Of a stretch of DNA of 64,000 nt, positions 10,755-21,712 are shown one piece after another. This DNA is from Hemicordylus capensis (taxonomy: Eukaryota > Chordata > Lepidosauria > Squamata > Cordylidae), in contig NC_069659.1 in the NCBI RefSeq assembly GCF_027244095.1, positions 335,524,750 to 335,588,749 of the forward strand, written 5' to 3'. Numbering within the stretch: the first letter of the stretch is position 1; each line of letters opens with the position of its first letter. The notes beneath the pieces are model-generated. The model worked only from the letters and a program-made list of their open reading frames with translations. It had not been told where the DNA came from and did no database searches. A program made the translations under genes and the position numbers.

Positions 10755-11540
10755 TTTCAGTGCGGGCGGGATTTTACGCACGTGCGTCACCCTCCCATGA
10801 AAAGCCGGGGCAAAATGCCTCGCATTGGTTGGATTCTTCTTCTTCTTCCAGTTATGCGTCCCTTCCATGTCGATTTTTCTTTCCTGTGCCACTTTCAAAC
10901 GTTCTTTAGATGAAGGTGAGGTCATATTCTTTGGCCTTCGCGCAAGCCAATGAACCTCTACTAGGCTTGGGAAGAGGAGCGGGGGACGCCATTGCGCAAT
11001 CCAGGAGCCAGCGGGATGCGAGGCGAGCGGCGATGTGCTGCCCATCAGGCAGAGGGACCTATAGATCCTCCAGGGCTGTGGGAACGAGGGGTGCGTTGCC
11101 AAATCTCCAGGGCCTCACACCAGATGCGCTTGTTAGTCTTCTGCCACAACTACTTCGGTTTTATGCAAGAAACAGAAAGGTACTGGCTTCTCAAGCTATT
11201 AGTTTGGTGCAAACGGAGTGGTCTGCGCTGCCCCCTTCCGGCCCTAGCGTAGAAGTGCAGGATGAGGAATTGCAGAAGCCTAGGCGAGAGAGAGCTGAAG
11301 GAAGGCATTCAAAGGAGGGAGGAAAGGAGGGAGCAGAGGACCTTGTTTGCTCCGGCACTTCAGTCCATAATTTAATTTCTAAAATGAGAAGTGCAGCAGC
11401 CTGGAGACTGGGGCTTCAAAACGAAAAGTTTTTCTTTCGGAAAAGTTTCCCCACCTGGATGGATGTGCTCACAATTATATATTTTCCTTCTTTAGGTTTA
11501 CTTCACAAGATTCAGGGAGTTCGTCTCCTGCACTAAAAAC
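10755..11540 (+). other. CpG-rich segment with a 208-codon open frame
   Basis: An open frame runs on the plus strand from 10,910 to 11,536. Just before it, at about 10,750-10,990, the DNA is rich in CpG and has two CCAAT words (as ATTGG at about 10,834 and CCAAT at about 10,947), which looks promoter-like. The peptide has no signal sequence, no membrane segment and no domain that I recognise; its middle contains a leucine-rich stretch near residues 68-85. A candidate splice donor (AAAGGTACTGG at about 11,175) lies inside the frame. It may be a non-coding transcript's first exon or chance. I would not call it a protein gene. Confidence 0.22.
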
Positions 11541-11903
11541 AATTCCAGGAGTCTGGAATAAATCTGGTTTCTGGTTTTGATGACTATCTGAGAATCAAGC
11601 CAGTTCTCATCTGCATAGCCCCACCCCTTCATTTGCACTGCCCCTTCCTGGATTTTGCTTCACCACCTTACAGTGTGAGGAGGAGAGCTGGCCCTTTTGC
11701 CTATATAGATTTGGGGAGAGAACACACGTGCTTCTATCTCACTTCCTCCTGTGTAGGCAGCAGTGTGGCAAGGTTGGGTAGGGAGGCAGTCCTGGTACTT
11801 TCCCCCCTCAAGGGTCTCAGCAGGGATGCAAAGCCCTTCTTTCTATGTTGAAATAATGTGCTGCTCTTGCTATTCTGAACATTTATCACCAGTCTTCCTG
11901 TCT

Positions 11904-12000
11904 TAGGAACATAGGAAGCTGCCTTGTACTGAGTCAGACCCTTGTTCCATCTAGCTCAATATTCTCTACACTGACTGGCAGCAGCTCTCTGTAGTTTCAC
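11904..12000 (-). repeat. tRNA-derived SINE, 3' fragment
   Basis: Reads AGGAACATAGGAAGCTGCC then TGAGTCAGACC and AGCTCAATATT on the plus strand, which is the reverse complement of the 3' body of the SINE family seen whole at 50,605-50,804. It directly abuts the fuller copy that starts at 12,003. Confidence 0.8.
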
Positions 12001-12002
12001 AC

Positions 12003-12302
12003 AGGAACATAGGAAGCTGCCATATACTGAGTCAGACCATTGGTCTATCTAGCTCAGTATTTCTTCACAGACTGGCAGCGGCTTCTCCAAGGTTGCAGGT
12101 AGGAGGCTTTCTCAGCCCTATCTTCGGGATGCCAGGGAGGGAACTTGGAATCTTCTGCTCTTCCCAGAGCGGCTCCATCCCCTGAGGGGAATATCTTTCA
12201 GTGCTCACACTTCTAGTCTCCCTTTCACATGCAACCAGGGCAGACCCTGCTTAGCTAAGGGGACATGTCATGCTTGCTAGCACAAGACCAGCTCTCCTCT
12301 CC
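12003..12302 (-). repeat. Composite 5S/tRNA-headed SINE, near full length
   Basis: Read on the minus strand: a head with CTTAGCTAAGCAGGGTCTGC and a CCCTGGTTGCATGTGAA-like block (the 5S rRNA internal-promoter order of box A, intermediate element, box C), then a decayed tRNA-like unit with GTTCC...CCCTCCCTGGCA, then the shared body ending in AGCTTCCTATGTTCC. The copy at 21,713-22,020 has the same order. Internal Pol III promoter relics mark it as a SINE. It is mobilised by LINE proteins in trans and codes for nothing. Confidence 0.8.
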
Positions 12303-13017
12303 TCAGGCAGGGAGTCTTTGCCAGCCCTCCCTGGAGATGCTGCCAGGGATTGAACCTGAGACCATCAGCATGCAGGTCTATGTTGGATTCGTGTCAGGAC
12401 ATCCTAAAACAAATGACAGGGAATGCCCACCGAAATGCACTGGTTCCTTCCAAATAGCCATAGAAATGCATGGGATTTCTGAACGGCCGTTGGCCATTAG
12501 GAAATGAAGTGCATTCCATGGCCATTTGGAAGGGACCGCTGCATTTCAGTGGACATTCCCTGCCATTCATTCTTGTACATTCCCTAGAATCGAAATGATC
12601 CTTGATGTTTTGTTAACAGAACTCCCCGAATTATTGCATTTATCTAAGTGTGGGGTGTGGCCATTGGCATGGGCTTGCCCAAGCAGGTCCATGGCGGCTC
12701 TGTGGCAGATGCTCATGGGTCTCCCATTCCAAGGAATGACCATGTGTGTTGCTGCACCCAGCCTGGCAGAAGAGAAGGAGGGAGAATTAAAGGGCTCAGT
12801 TGTCTTAAGGGCTCAGTGCTCTGGGGATGCCTTCTTGCAAACACGGGTCACACATGGAAGGGGGAAGATTGTGCTCTTCTACTGTAACCTCCTTGGGGCA
12901 AGGAACCTTTTCTCTTTTTTTGCTCTGAAAACACCCATGTACATCTATAGCACCATACAACAAACTATCACCATGCAAACAAGGACAAACTTGAGGGTGT
13001 GGACCATGAATAATTTA

Positions 13018-13024
13018 TTTATTA

Positions 13025-13056
<32 letters not shown>
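13018..13056. repeat. (ATT)n microsatellite
   Basis: About eleven ATT units next to a SINE 3' end, probably its A/T-rich tail after expansion. Confidence 0.95.
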
Positions 13057-13058
<2 letters not shown>

Positions 13059-13197
13059 TTATATCCCAGTCTTCCACTGAGGAGCTCAGAGCAGTATACA
13101 TGGTTATTTTTATCCTCACAACAACCCTGTGAGGTAGGTTAGACTGAGAGAAACATGACTGGCCCAGAGTCACCCTGTGAGTTTCATGGTTATATAA
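13056..13197 (-). repeat. tRNA-derived squamate SINE, 3' half
   Basis: On the minus strand this reads CCCAGAGTCACC-type sequence inverted, through TAACCTACCTCACAGGGTTG and a GAGCTCCTCAGTGG-like end, and finishes in the ATT run. It matches the back half of the full SINE at 17,284-17,518. The tRNA-like head is missing. Confidence 0.8.
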
Positions 13198-14139
13198 TAG
13201 CTTGATCAACAAATCAATTGTGCAGAAAAGCACCGAGTGTCTTCATCCAGTCTCTCCACTTGCTTCAGGCAAAGCTGAGGGCACTCAGCGCCTCCTAACA
13301 AACCATCAGCACCTACTGGATTGGGAGGATGCAATTATTACCCCTAACTGTCACTGCAGTGGGAATAGCTTTCGCTTTCTTTATTCCCCCCCCCACCATA
13401 AAACCATCCTCAAACTCATTCCACAAGAGGTCAAATTCACACATGTGACCCAACCGAGTGCCCTTTGTTGCACTCTGGTGATAACATCTAACACAACATC
13501 GGCTGAACTCCTGATCCCTTGGCTTTCTCTTGAGTCTTCTAGCAGTTGCAGGAAAGCTCCGTAAACCATGCAAAGGCATAAGCTTCACGAGATGGATGAC
13601 AACGGTAATTAAAATGGTCTTTCTAGTGGTGGACACCATTAGGCTATCAACAGCTGAAGGTAGATTGTTAAGTGTAGTCAAAATATTAGAGTTTGTCAAG
13701 TATATTCTTTGTGGCACTAATACATTCTGGAGATTAAGTAGTACTAAGTGAGGGTTAATGTTCAGGAAGGCATTCCAGTCGGTGTGCGTTACGACTTTTC
13801 TTCTTCATATTTTATTCTTGAGGTCTCGGAGTATTTGCTTTAAAATCTCAGGGCCAAAATACATGTTACATTAAGCCCACTATTAACCAATGAGCTTAAC
13901 ATGAGAAGTGGATCGGAAGTGTTTCTTGTTAGGTGTGTGTGTGTGTTTTAAAGTCTGGTTCAAGAGCATGGCACATGGAGGGGGATTAACTCTTTCCTCT
14001 TGTATAATTTCCCCACTAGAAATTACGCTTGAAGTGACTAGAAGCTACTTTGGGGACGAACAGCCACTTAGGGGGCAATTTGGGGGGCAACAGGGGAAAG
14101 AGTTAATCCCACAGATTCCCCCCCCGGTTGCATCTTCAC

Positions 14140-14147
14140 ATACACAT

Positions 14148-14211
<64 letters not shown>
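14140..14211. repeat. (CATA)n/(CA)n microsatellite
   Basis: A short CATA run passes into about 27 CA units. Confidence 0.96.
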
Positions 14212-14213
<2 letters not shown>

Positions 14214-14251
14214 AAGGACACTTCCAGTCCTGTAGTTCACCTTGGCACTTT

Positions 14252-14425
14252 CCATAAGAACGTAAGAACAGCCCTGCTGGATCAGGCTCAAGGCCCATCT
14301 AGTCCAGCATCCTGTTTCGCACAGTGGCCCACCAGATGCCGCTGGAAGCCACAGGCTTCCAGATTAGACCCTGCAACGGGGTCATGGCAGATCTCGGAAG
14401 CTTCCCCACTTCCTGTGTTGTGACA
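14252..14425 (-). repeat. Interspersed repeat of the TCTGGTGGGCCACTGTG family
   Basis: Plus-strand AGAACGTAAGAACAGCCCTG, ATCTAGTCCAGCATCCTG and GTGGCCCACCAGATGCC are the reverse complement of the repeat at 35,600-35,765, 58,145-58,395 and 63,085-63,250. The 3' end is a GTTCTTA-type tail. I see no Pol III boxes, so it may be the 3' part of a LINE; class not settled. Confidence 0.75.
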
Positions 14426-15209
14426 CGGCAGTCCCTATGCAGACAGCAGGGTGCCGTTCACATTTCCAAGGCCTTGTTTCGGATTTCATCGCTGCAATAT
14501 AGAGCTAAGACGTCGTATATCTGGTGTAAAAAAAGGGGGTTGTTTGGGGGGATTGTAAGTTTTTGCGAGACTGCTCCCCCTGCAGGTTTTACGTTTTGAA
14601 TGCGATTTGCCAGAATGAGGCATTTAGCCATTTTTGAGTGGCTAATCTGGAAAGCGCCCTTGGGTCACTGGTATGAGTACCAATGAGCCAGGCATGCAAG
14701 TGGGATGCCGGCTCTTTGGATGCATGGACCAACAATGCATGGATCATCAAGCCAGTGGCAGCACCAGAAAGGCGGGGGGCACAGAGGGGGCACAGTGCCA
14801 TTCTGGGCGAGTTCTGTCCCACATGCTAGTTTTCTGAAATAGAAATGGGGGGGTAGGGAGCAAACTACTCATCTGAGGGGGTGCTACCGCTCCCCTGGAG
14901 CCTCCCTTGCTTCTGGCGAAGGCAGAGCAGACACAGTGTGAATGATGCTGCTGTGTTTCATTGCAGCTCTGTCTGACTCCCAGCATCCCCAATGGGAGAA
15001 GGACACAGTAGCGATGACAGACAGTGTCATTCCCACAGAACCTCTTCTGCCTTCACTTGAAGCACCCGCGGCGTGGTGAGTCACAGACAGACAGACAGCC
15101 AACCCTCATCCCCCTTGGGTGCAGGGCTCATTGCGCTGTCTGTAAGCCGCCCTTGGGAAAGGAAACACCTTGAATCCAGTAGCCGACACCCTGATTGACA
15201 CGCTTGCAG

Positions 15210-15268
15210 AAGGACATTGCATTGGTACAAAGCTGTTACCGACTCAAAGGCACAACTTTACCTTTTAC
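15210..15268 (+). repeat. Sauria-type SINE tail fragment
   Basis: TTACCGACTCAAAGGCACAA followed by CTTTACCTTTT resembles the BovB-like tail (ACCGACTCGACGGCAC). Only the last 50 or so bases remain. Confidence 0.5.
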
Positions 15269-15544
15269 TACTTGCTACTTGCACTAAATCTGGAGCATGG
15301 ATTCCAGAGCGGTATTGCGCCACTGCAAGCGAGCTTGTGCAACCGTTACACAACAGCTACGCATAGCTCATGTGTTTTAGAGAGAACTTTTGCACGAGAG
15401 CACAATTTCGCAAATCCCCTTTTTTAGTACAATATGATCTTTTTGTCCGAGTGCCACTCTGTTAGGATGCCGGCCAGCGTCTTCAGTTTACAGACGAGAG
15501 CTGCACTTCTTCTTTGTAGCCGATGATGAGCAGCATATCCAGTA

Positions 15545-15662
15545 GTTTGGAGCTAGAGATTTGGATCTGGACAGGGGAGACCTGGGTTCAAATCCCAACT
15601 CAGCCATGAAGTTAACTGAGTGGTTTTGGACAAATCACTACCTCCCAACCTAAGCTACCTTT
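15545..15662 (+). repeat. tRNA-derived squamate SINE, 5' half
   Basis: Contains GACCTGGGTTCAAATCCC (the B-box region) and CTCAGCCATGAAGTTAACTG with ACAAATCACTACCTCCC. It matches the front and middle of the SINE at 17,284-17,518; the A-box region is decayed and the 3' end is missing. Confidence 0.7.
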
Positions 15663-16777
15663 CATGTTGTTGTGGCTTTCCAGTTACATTCCTTGGTCAT
15701 CAATATCTGGGCTGAATAAGTTCAGAAACAAAATAGAAGCCCTATTCAGGCATTATGTTGTACAAGTATACAGATGTCTGTACACTGGTACATGTTTTTG
15801 TGCAAATGACTGTACCTTCAAAAGCATGGCGCAGATAGGAAGCATACTACGTTGCCTGTATTAAACATAACATTAATAACTGTGCCTGTGTACAGAACTG
15901 TATCTGTGTGCACTGTACACTTTTATGAGTTTTGAACATACTGTGTGAATAGGCCTAATGATAGCTATCTAACACTGTACTTAATCCAACTTTTAAAGAG
16001 GCTAACCCTTCACTACTGAAGTCCACAGAAGCATTGCTGTTTAAGTGACTAGAGATCTGTGCTATTACTCTATAGACCTTAAAAACAACACCATTTTGTT
16101 TTAGATCCTTTTCTGTAGACTTCAGATGCTTTTTTATTTTCTGCTTCAAAGGTTACATTTCAATCTTGCATAATGTTCATTATAGGGAAAACACACATGC
16201 ACTAAATAGTTGCTATATGGCGGAAATTGTGTCCATGGTTGATTTAGCATGATGTCTTTGTTTCAGATGAAATAAGTGGCCATAATTAATTGTATATCCT
16301 GTAGTGCCATGATATTATTTGTACTCCTAAATCCTTTGAGGATAATTTGAAACCACATATTCCATTGTCACATTGGGAAGTATAAGGGTGGAGGGAGATT
16401 TGCTGGCTCTATGCAAATTATGTTCTGTGTTTACTCAGAGTTTTTGACATCACTTGCTGCTGATTTGGCACCCATATCCCAAACACAAATTAAGTCCCAT
16501 TGATTTAAATGGAAGTTACTTGCCAAAAAGTTCAAGGCCAATAAGAGATCTATTTTAGTTTTATTGTATACAACGGGTACAGCCGTTTTTGCTACCTCTA
16601 TTCAAGCAGCCCTTGTGTGTAATTGAACCATCTCACAACTTTCGGAGGCTGATCCAAATCTGCATAAAACCCTCTAAACCCCAAATTTGAATTTTCCAAA
16701 CTACAAACTGTTGGGACATCCTTTCAGGGGGTGACTCTAGAACAACAAGTTTGGGGGAGCAAAGGGATTACAGAGAA

Positions 16778-16944
16778 CCGGGGCATAACTATCATTAGGC
16801 AAGGGGAGGCGGCTGCCTGGGGCCCCCCACGCCTCGAGGGGCCCCCCAGAGGCAAGTCACATGTGAAGTGAGTGTGTGTGTATCAGCGAGGGGCCCATTT
16901 TAAAATTTTGTCTCTGGGCCCACTCCAGCCTCGTTACGCCCCTG
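16778..16944. mobile_element. Short non-autonomous hAT element with exact 8-bp duplication
   Basis: Terminal inverted repeats CCGGGGCATAAC and GTTACGCCCCTG bound 167 bases, and the flanks are exact copies of ACAGAGAA (16,770-16,777 and 16,945-16,952). An 8-bp duplication with CAGGGGCGTA-type ends is the hAT signature. It shares GGCCCATTTTAAAATTTTGT and the CAAGTCACATG block with the longer relatives at 17,774 and 53,102, so it is an internally deleted derivative with no transposase. Confidence 0.9.
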
Positions 16945-17002
16945 ACAGAGAATGTTATTAGGGAAGCAAGGATTTTGCTAGACATTAGGTAAAGTAAGGT
17001 GA

Positions 17003-17258
17003 AGTGTGTCGTCAAGTCAATTTCGACTCCTGGCACCCACAGAGCCCTGTAGGGTTTTTGGGTAGAATACAGGAGGGGTTTTCCATTGCCTCCTCCCATG
17101 CAGTATGAGATGATGCCTTTCAGCATCTTCCTATATCGCTGCTGCCCAGTATAAGTGTTTCCCATAGTTTCCCATAGTTTGGAAAACATACCAGCGGAGA
17201 TTCGAACTGGCAACCTTCTGCTTGTTAGTCAAGCATTTCCCCACTGCGCCACTTAAGA
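17003..17258 (-). repeat. Sauria SINE, full length or nearly so
   Basis: Minus strand: a tRNA-like head (GTGGCGCAGTGGGGAAATGC; B box GGTTGCCAGTTCGAATCTC), a body with GCAGCAGCGATATAGGAAG, then CGAAATTGACTTGACGACAC, the BovB-like tail. Known Sauria SINEs have this build. A short direct duplication (TTTCCCATAG twice at about 17,159-17,180) lies inside the body. Confidence 0.88.
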
Positions 17259-17283
17259 TGGTGGTTATATACATATAGAAGAA

Positions 17284-17518
17284 AGAGCCAGCGTGGTGTA
17301 GTGGTTAGAGTGCTGGACTAAGACCGGGGAGACCTGAGTTCAAATTCTCATTCAGCCATGATACTTGCTGGGTGACTCTGGGCCAGTCACTTCTCTCTCA
17401 GCCTAACCTACTTCACAGGGTTGTTGTGTGGAGAAACTTAACTATGTTCACCCGCTCTGGGCTCCTTGGAAGAAGGGTGGAATACAAATGGAAAATAATA
17501 ATAAATAAATAATAAATG
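17284..17518 (+). repeat. tRNA-derived squamate SINE, full length
   Basis: A-box region GTGGTGTAGTGGTTAGAGTG, B-box region GAGTTCAAATTCTC, a body with GGGCCAGTCACTTCTCTCTC and CAGGGTTGTTGTGTGG, then GGGCTCCTTGGAAGAAGG and an AATAAATAA tail. This is a second SINE family, distinct from the Sauria SINE immediately before it. Confidence 0.9.
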
Positions 17519-17773
17519 TGGTTAGTTTATTTACCTTATTAATGAAGCTCGCTTGACATTTTCAAACATATTAAGAAATTGATCCAGATTCCTCTTAGAA
17601 AATGCCGAGTCCGTTCTCATGATCGGTGAGGAAGGGCTCAAGAGAAAGCGGGGACTCAGGAAGGCTGCTAGCACATACTTCCCCACAAACGATCTCCCTT
17701 CTCTTCCTGGGTGGGCGAATCACCTGCCTACAACACGATTGCTAGTAGCTGCCTGCAGCATGGGGGGTCAGGG

Positions 17774-18145
17774 CAGGGGCGTAGCAAGGTTGGAGTGGGC
17801 CCAGAGACAAGATTTTAAAATGGCCCCCCCTCACTGAAGCTCAACTCATGAAGTAAAGAAATCTTAAATGTGCCAGAATAGAACATCATCCTAAATTATT
17901 TTTAAAAAGGTTTTGTAAATTGTGGACGATGCAAGTCATTTAATGGTAGTAGAGAAGGACATGCTGTTCTGGTATCTCCAGGTCTTAACACTCACATCAG
18001 TTTCGGAGGATGAATACAACTGAAGGAAGCCCGGGCGGGTTCGTGGCTGGGGGAGTCAGTCATGTGACTTGCCTCTGGGGGGCCCCCCCAGGCAGTGGGC
18101 CTCCAGACAACTGTCTCACCTTGCCCTATTATAGTTACGGCCCTG
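17774..18145. mobile_element. Non-autonomous hAT element with exact 8-bp duplication
   Basis: Ends CAGGGGCGTAGC and AGTTACGGCCCTG; flanks are exact copies of GGTCAGGG (17,766-17,773 and 18,146-18,153). Length 372 bases. It shares TTGGAGTGGGCCCAGAGAC, GACATGCTGTTCTGGTAT and GTCATGTGACTTGCCTCTGG with the 1.7-kb element at 53,102, of which it is a shortened relative. The sequence on either side (17,600-18,430) resembles DNA at 21,185-21,575, so it probably inserted into an older repeat. Confidence 0.9.
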
Positions 18146-18711
18146 GGTCAGGGGATGGGGAGGGTGCTCCACCACCCAAAACTCCCCATATGCACCGCAC
18201 AAGTGTGTGGTGCATTGTGGAGATCCCCCCAACGTCACCCGGGGACCCCGCAACTAAAAAAATGAGGTTGAGAGAGCACTTGTTCTCGTAACCTCATTTG
18301 GCAGGAGGGCTCCGTGGGCAGGTTTGCTGCTGCGAGAGCTGCTTGCCTCCTCCTGCTGCTTTTCACAAGCAGCCCCGAGTGGGCTTGGCTGCCTTAGCCT
18401 GCTCTTGGCTGCTCATGAGAGCAGCCTTAGTGTAGTATTATTATTTTCATTATTAAGTCAAACCTTCAAGTCTACTTTCCAGGCTAGTTTTATCTTCCTT
18501 TCCAAGCCCATGTAGCAAGAAAGACTGGGGTGGGGAGAAAGGTCGGTTCCAGGCCAGCTGAAATCTGCAAGGGAGATGACCCTGCACCCCCTGCACACAT
18601 GGTCTCACCCAGCCCAGTTCTTGGCCAGGAAGGAAGCTAAAGGGTTGGCCTGGCTCCTGGGAGGCTGGAGGAGTCTCCCAACCACCTGGCTGCCACTGAT
18701 TTCTGTTGCTC

Positions 18712-18758
18712 ATTCTTTCAGTATGCCAGAACGACCCGTTCTGGCATAGTGAAAGAAT
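18712..18758. repeat. Near-perfect hairpin with 22-bp arms
   Basis: Arms 18,712-18,733 and 18,737-18,758 are inverted copies with one mismatch and a 3-base centre (core TGCCAGAACG...CGTTCTGGCA). It could be the terminal remnant of an inverted-repeat transposon or a snapback insertion. No transcript signal is visible. Confidence 0.85.
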
Positions 18759-19788
18759 AAAGCTCCTTTACACTATGGCGGCCTTTTAAAATAATTAATT
18801 CAAGCTATGAGACCATCATATACTATGATTGACAATCTGCTGTAAAGTTCTGGTGGATGGGGGAGCAGGAAATATTGGGCAGGGAGTGCCCACTACCCCT
18901 TGGTCATCCCTGCTCCCTTTCCCCCTGTCCTTTTTGCTTACTATCTAGCCTAGTGAAGAGTTCTGTAGGACTCAGAAGCCTACTCCTTAATGCTTTTTTT
19001 TTTAATTTTAAAACTGACCCTAATAAAAGCATCACCTACTTTAAATTGTGGATCTATATATGGAGGTTTGTGTGTGCATTGCATATATAGTATTCATTCT
19101 ATAGAACCACAGACCTCTCTGGAGCAATACTGAAGGAGAAATAGGGGGGAGAAGTCTTTTTTTTTTAAAAAATTAATGAATCTGCTTTTCCCTGATTGCT
19201 TTATCACATTCAATTTTATTAGTCTGAATCTTCTGGGAAGGGTCTGTTTTAATAATGCATAAAAGAACGGTCTAGTAGTTGACTCTTGGCATTTGCTTGA
19301 TACTTAATGTAATCTGTAATTACTCTAGTTGTTTCAATGTTGGCTAGCATGTTAAGGTTGCTGGCAAGCTAAACAATGTCGTACTTGGTGTACAAGAACA
19401 TCCTTACATTGATTGATGTCTAGGCTTTATGGAAGGGTTTTAATTTTGTCCTTGAAGCATGTCTTAAGAACTGCTGTCAAAATGTATCCTTTCCTATCAA
19501 CCACCACACAGAAATCTGAAGGGCTAAGAGCTGTTTTTCTACCAGTACTACTACATGTCCTTTGAACTGCATAATATTTGCCTACAGAGTCCTTAACCAT
19601 ATATTCAGCAATTAGTAACTAGAAATGTTATGGGTTTGGCATAAAGCATCAACAGCATCTTCCAAAGAAGGAAAAATTACTCATCCCTAAGCCCCTAAAC
19701 TGGCTGTTTGATTTTATGTAGTGGCAAGTACAGACCTTCAACAATATATTCCTGGTGTGCATGTGTTACTTGGTGTGCATGTGTTAAC

Positions 19789-20051
19789 TTAGGCTTTATG
19801 CAGATGATATTATACTGACCTTAATGAGTCTATTCTGGTCATTTACAAAATTTACTGAGATACTCAAAGATTTCGGATGAGTCTCAGGATATAAAATTAA
19901 TTTAATCTTAACGGATAGGCTTACATATGGAGTTACGATCAAAATATCAAATAGTTGCTGCTAGTAGTTTACTGGAGAAATAATCCAGTTAGATATTTTG
20001 GGGTCTGGATCACTCAAAATCTAGATGACTTGGTTGAATGCAACCATGAAC
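19789..20051 (+). mobile_element. L1-type LINE remnant, left part (reverse transcriptase)
   Basis: One frame reads LRLYADDIILTLMSLF, then KDFG, a stop, VSGYKINLIL, and further on GVWITQNLDDLVECN. YADD is the catalytic centre of reverse transcriptase, and the VSGYKIN plus YLGVxIT order is that of L1 ORF2. Stops interrupt the frame, so the copy is dead. It continues at 20,524 after an inserted element. Confidence 0.85.
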
Positions 20052-20523
20052 AAGTTGTTCTATTAAGAACTAATTTGCTTACTTTTCTTTCACTATCCCT
20101 ACAACTGGACTAGATTTAGTTCAAATTGGTTAGACAGTACACAAGTTATCCCACTTGTGCCTCAAACGTTCACATGTCCGCCATCTTGGATTAGGGTAGA
20201 TGATATCATCACAAACTATGCCATTGGGGCATCCCTATGTATTCCTACAGCTGTGGCAAATTTGGTTCAAGTCAGTTACGCAGTTCACAAGTTAGCACAC
20301 ATGCACTTCAAAAGTTTATGTGTCCACCATCTTGAACTGGGGTGGATAACATCATCACAAACTATGCCATTGAGGTGTCCCTATGTGACCCTGATTTGGT
20401 TCATTGTACCTGATTTGGTTCATATTGGTCCCTGCATTGCAAAGTTGATAATGGGGGATGGACACACAGGGAAACACACACAGAATGCTGGGTGATCTCA
20501 TAAGCCTACTGGAAAGTAGGCTA
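20052..20523 (+). mobile_element. Tandem-unit element, two-unit copy, inserted in L1
   Basis: Starts AAGTTGTTCTATTAAGAAC, contains two diverged units of about 150 bases (each with CCATCTTG, GATGATATCATC-like and ACAAACTATGCCATTG blocks), and ends with the hairpin GCCTACTGGAAAGTAGGC. The same start, unit and end occur at 26,255-27,136 and 42,150-42,970 in the other orientation. The L1 coding sequence resumes directly after it, with no target duplication that I can see. No protein is encoded. Confidence 0.8.
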
Positions 20524-21190
20524 AAAATACATGCAATAAGTTACATCAGATATGTTCAGACTGCCCCATTTAAGTGTTTCTTGGGTGGATAAGGTTTCCA
20601 TATTAAAATGTTTTACCCAGAATATTATTCTTGTTTTTGAATCCCTCTCCAAGACGTTACTGCTCTGTTAGTGAAATCACAGAAACTGATATTAAAATCC
20701 ATTTGGTCAGATACCAAAAATGTCTCAAGGTAGCAGTGCATGTGCATTACAAAAGTTATAGGAGGAATAGGAGGAATAGCATTTCTCAGATAAAGGGTAA
20801 CTATCATGCCACCATGTTGCAGCAGCTGAAAGTCTGGTTGACCTCTAGCAGAAATAACTATGGACAAATTACAAACCTCAATGAATGTATTGTGGAATTT
20901 TAGTAAAATGGATTGTGTGCTCCTCAAATCTAACCCATGTATAAAAATTATATACTCAATCTGGTGCAAACTTACGACAAAACTAAACCCAGGTCTTTCT
21001 CTATTAATTCTGATTTTTTATAATGAAAAAATCAAGCACTATGAAATGTTGAGCAATATGCGACTCTGGGCAAATTGTGATTTAGGCACATTAGGCCAGG
21101 TGGTTAAGGAACAGGTGATTTTCTATCCAGTATCTTTTATGTTTTGTTGTTTAGAAGTTTGTTCTAGTGAGGCTCCTGTAAAGAGTGTGT
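20524..21190 (+). mobile_element. L1-type LINE remnant, right part
   Basis: After the inserted element the translation continues LPHLSVSWVDKVSILKCF and then ILVFESL, matching the L1 ORF2 segment LxLSWxGRxxxxKMxxLPxxLFLFQxL. Further 3' the match fades into stop-ridden frames up to about 21,190. The residue count between VECN and SWV fits an L1 simply split by the insertion. Confidence 0.75.
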
Positions 21191-21712
21191 GAAGCTCTTC
21201 TCACGATCAGAGAGTAGAGTTTCGGGCAGGTCTACGGTGAGAGTGGGTTAATTTACCCCTCCCCGCAGGTGATTGCTGGGCCGCCCACACAATTACCGGC
21301 TCTGTCACGAAGCTGGTAAGGGCGGTGGGGACTGGGGGCCACCTGGCCCCATAATCCAGGAGGATTGGGGGTCTTCTCATGAGTCACCACAGTGACATGT
21401 GATCAAAGAAACAGGGTTAGCAGAGCACTCGCTTGACTAACCTCATTTAAAGGGAGGGCAACGTTGGAGAGCTAGTTGCCATTGAACCACCGGGCAAGCC
21501 GGGTTCTGATGATGGAGGAAAAACGGGCTGGGCTCCCTTAGCCTGGTTTCCCTCCATTGTGTGAAGAGCCTCTGTGTGGGGTGGGTGGGTTTGGAGTCAG
21601 AAAGGAAAAGGGAGGGGAAGGAGAAGGAGAAAATGGAGTTGCTTGAAAAAGGATTCCACCTTGTTTTGAGATACTAGTTACTGGAAATATATGAATACGA
21701 GAAATATTTAAC

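Noticed and set aside
13908-14423. 171-codon plus-strand frame
   Set aside because: Spans a CA microsatellite and an interspersed repeat; no domain.
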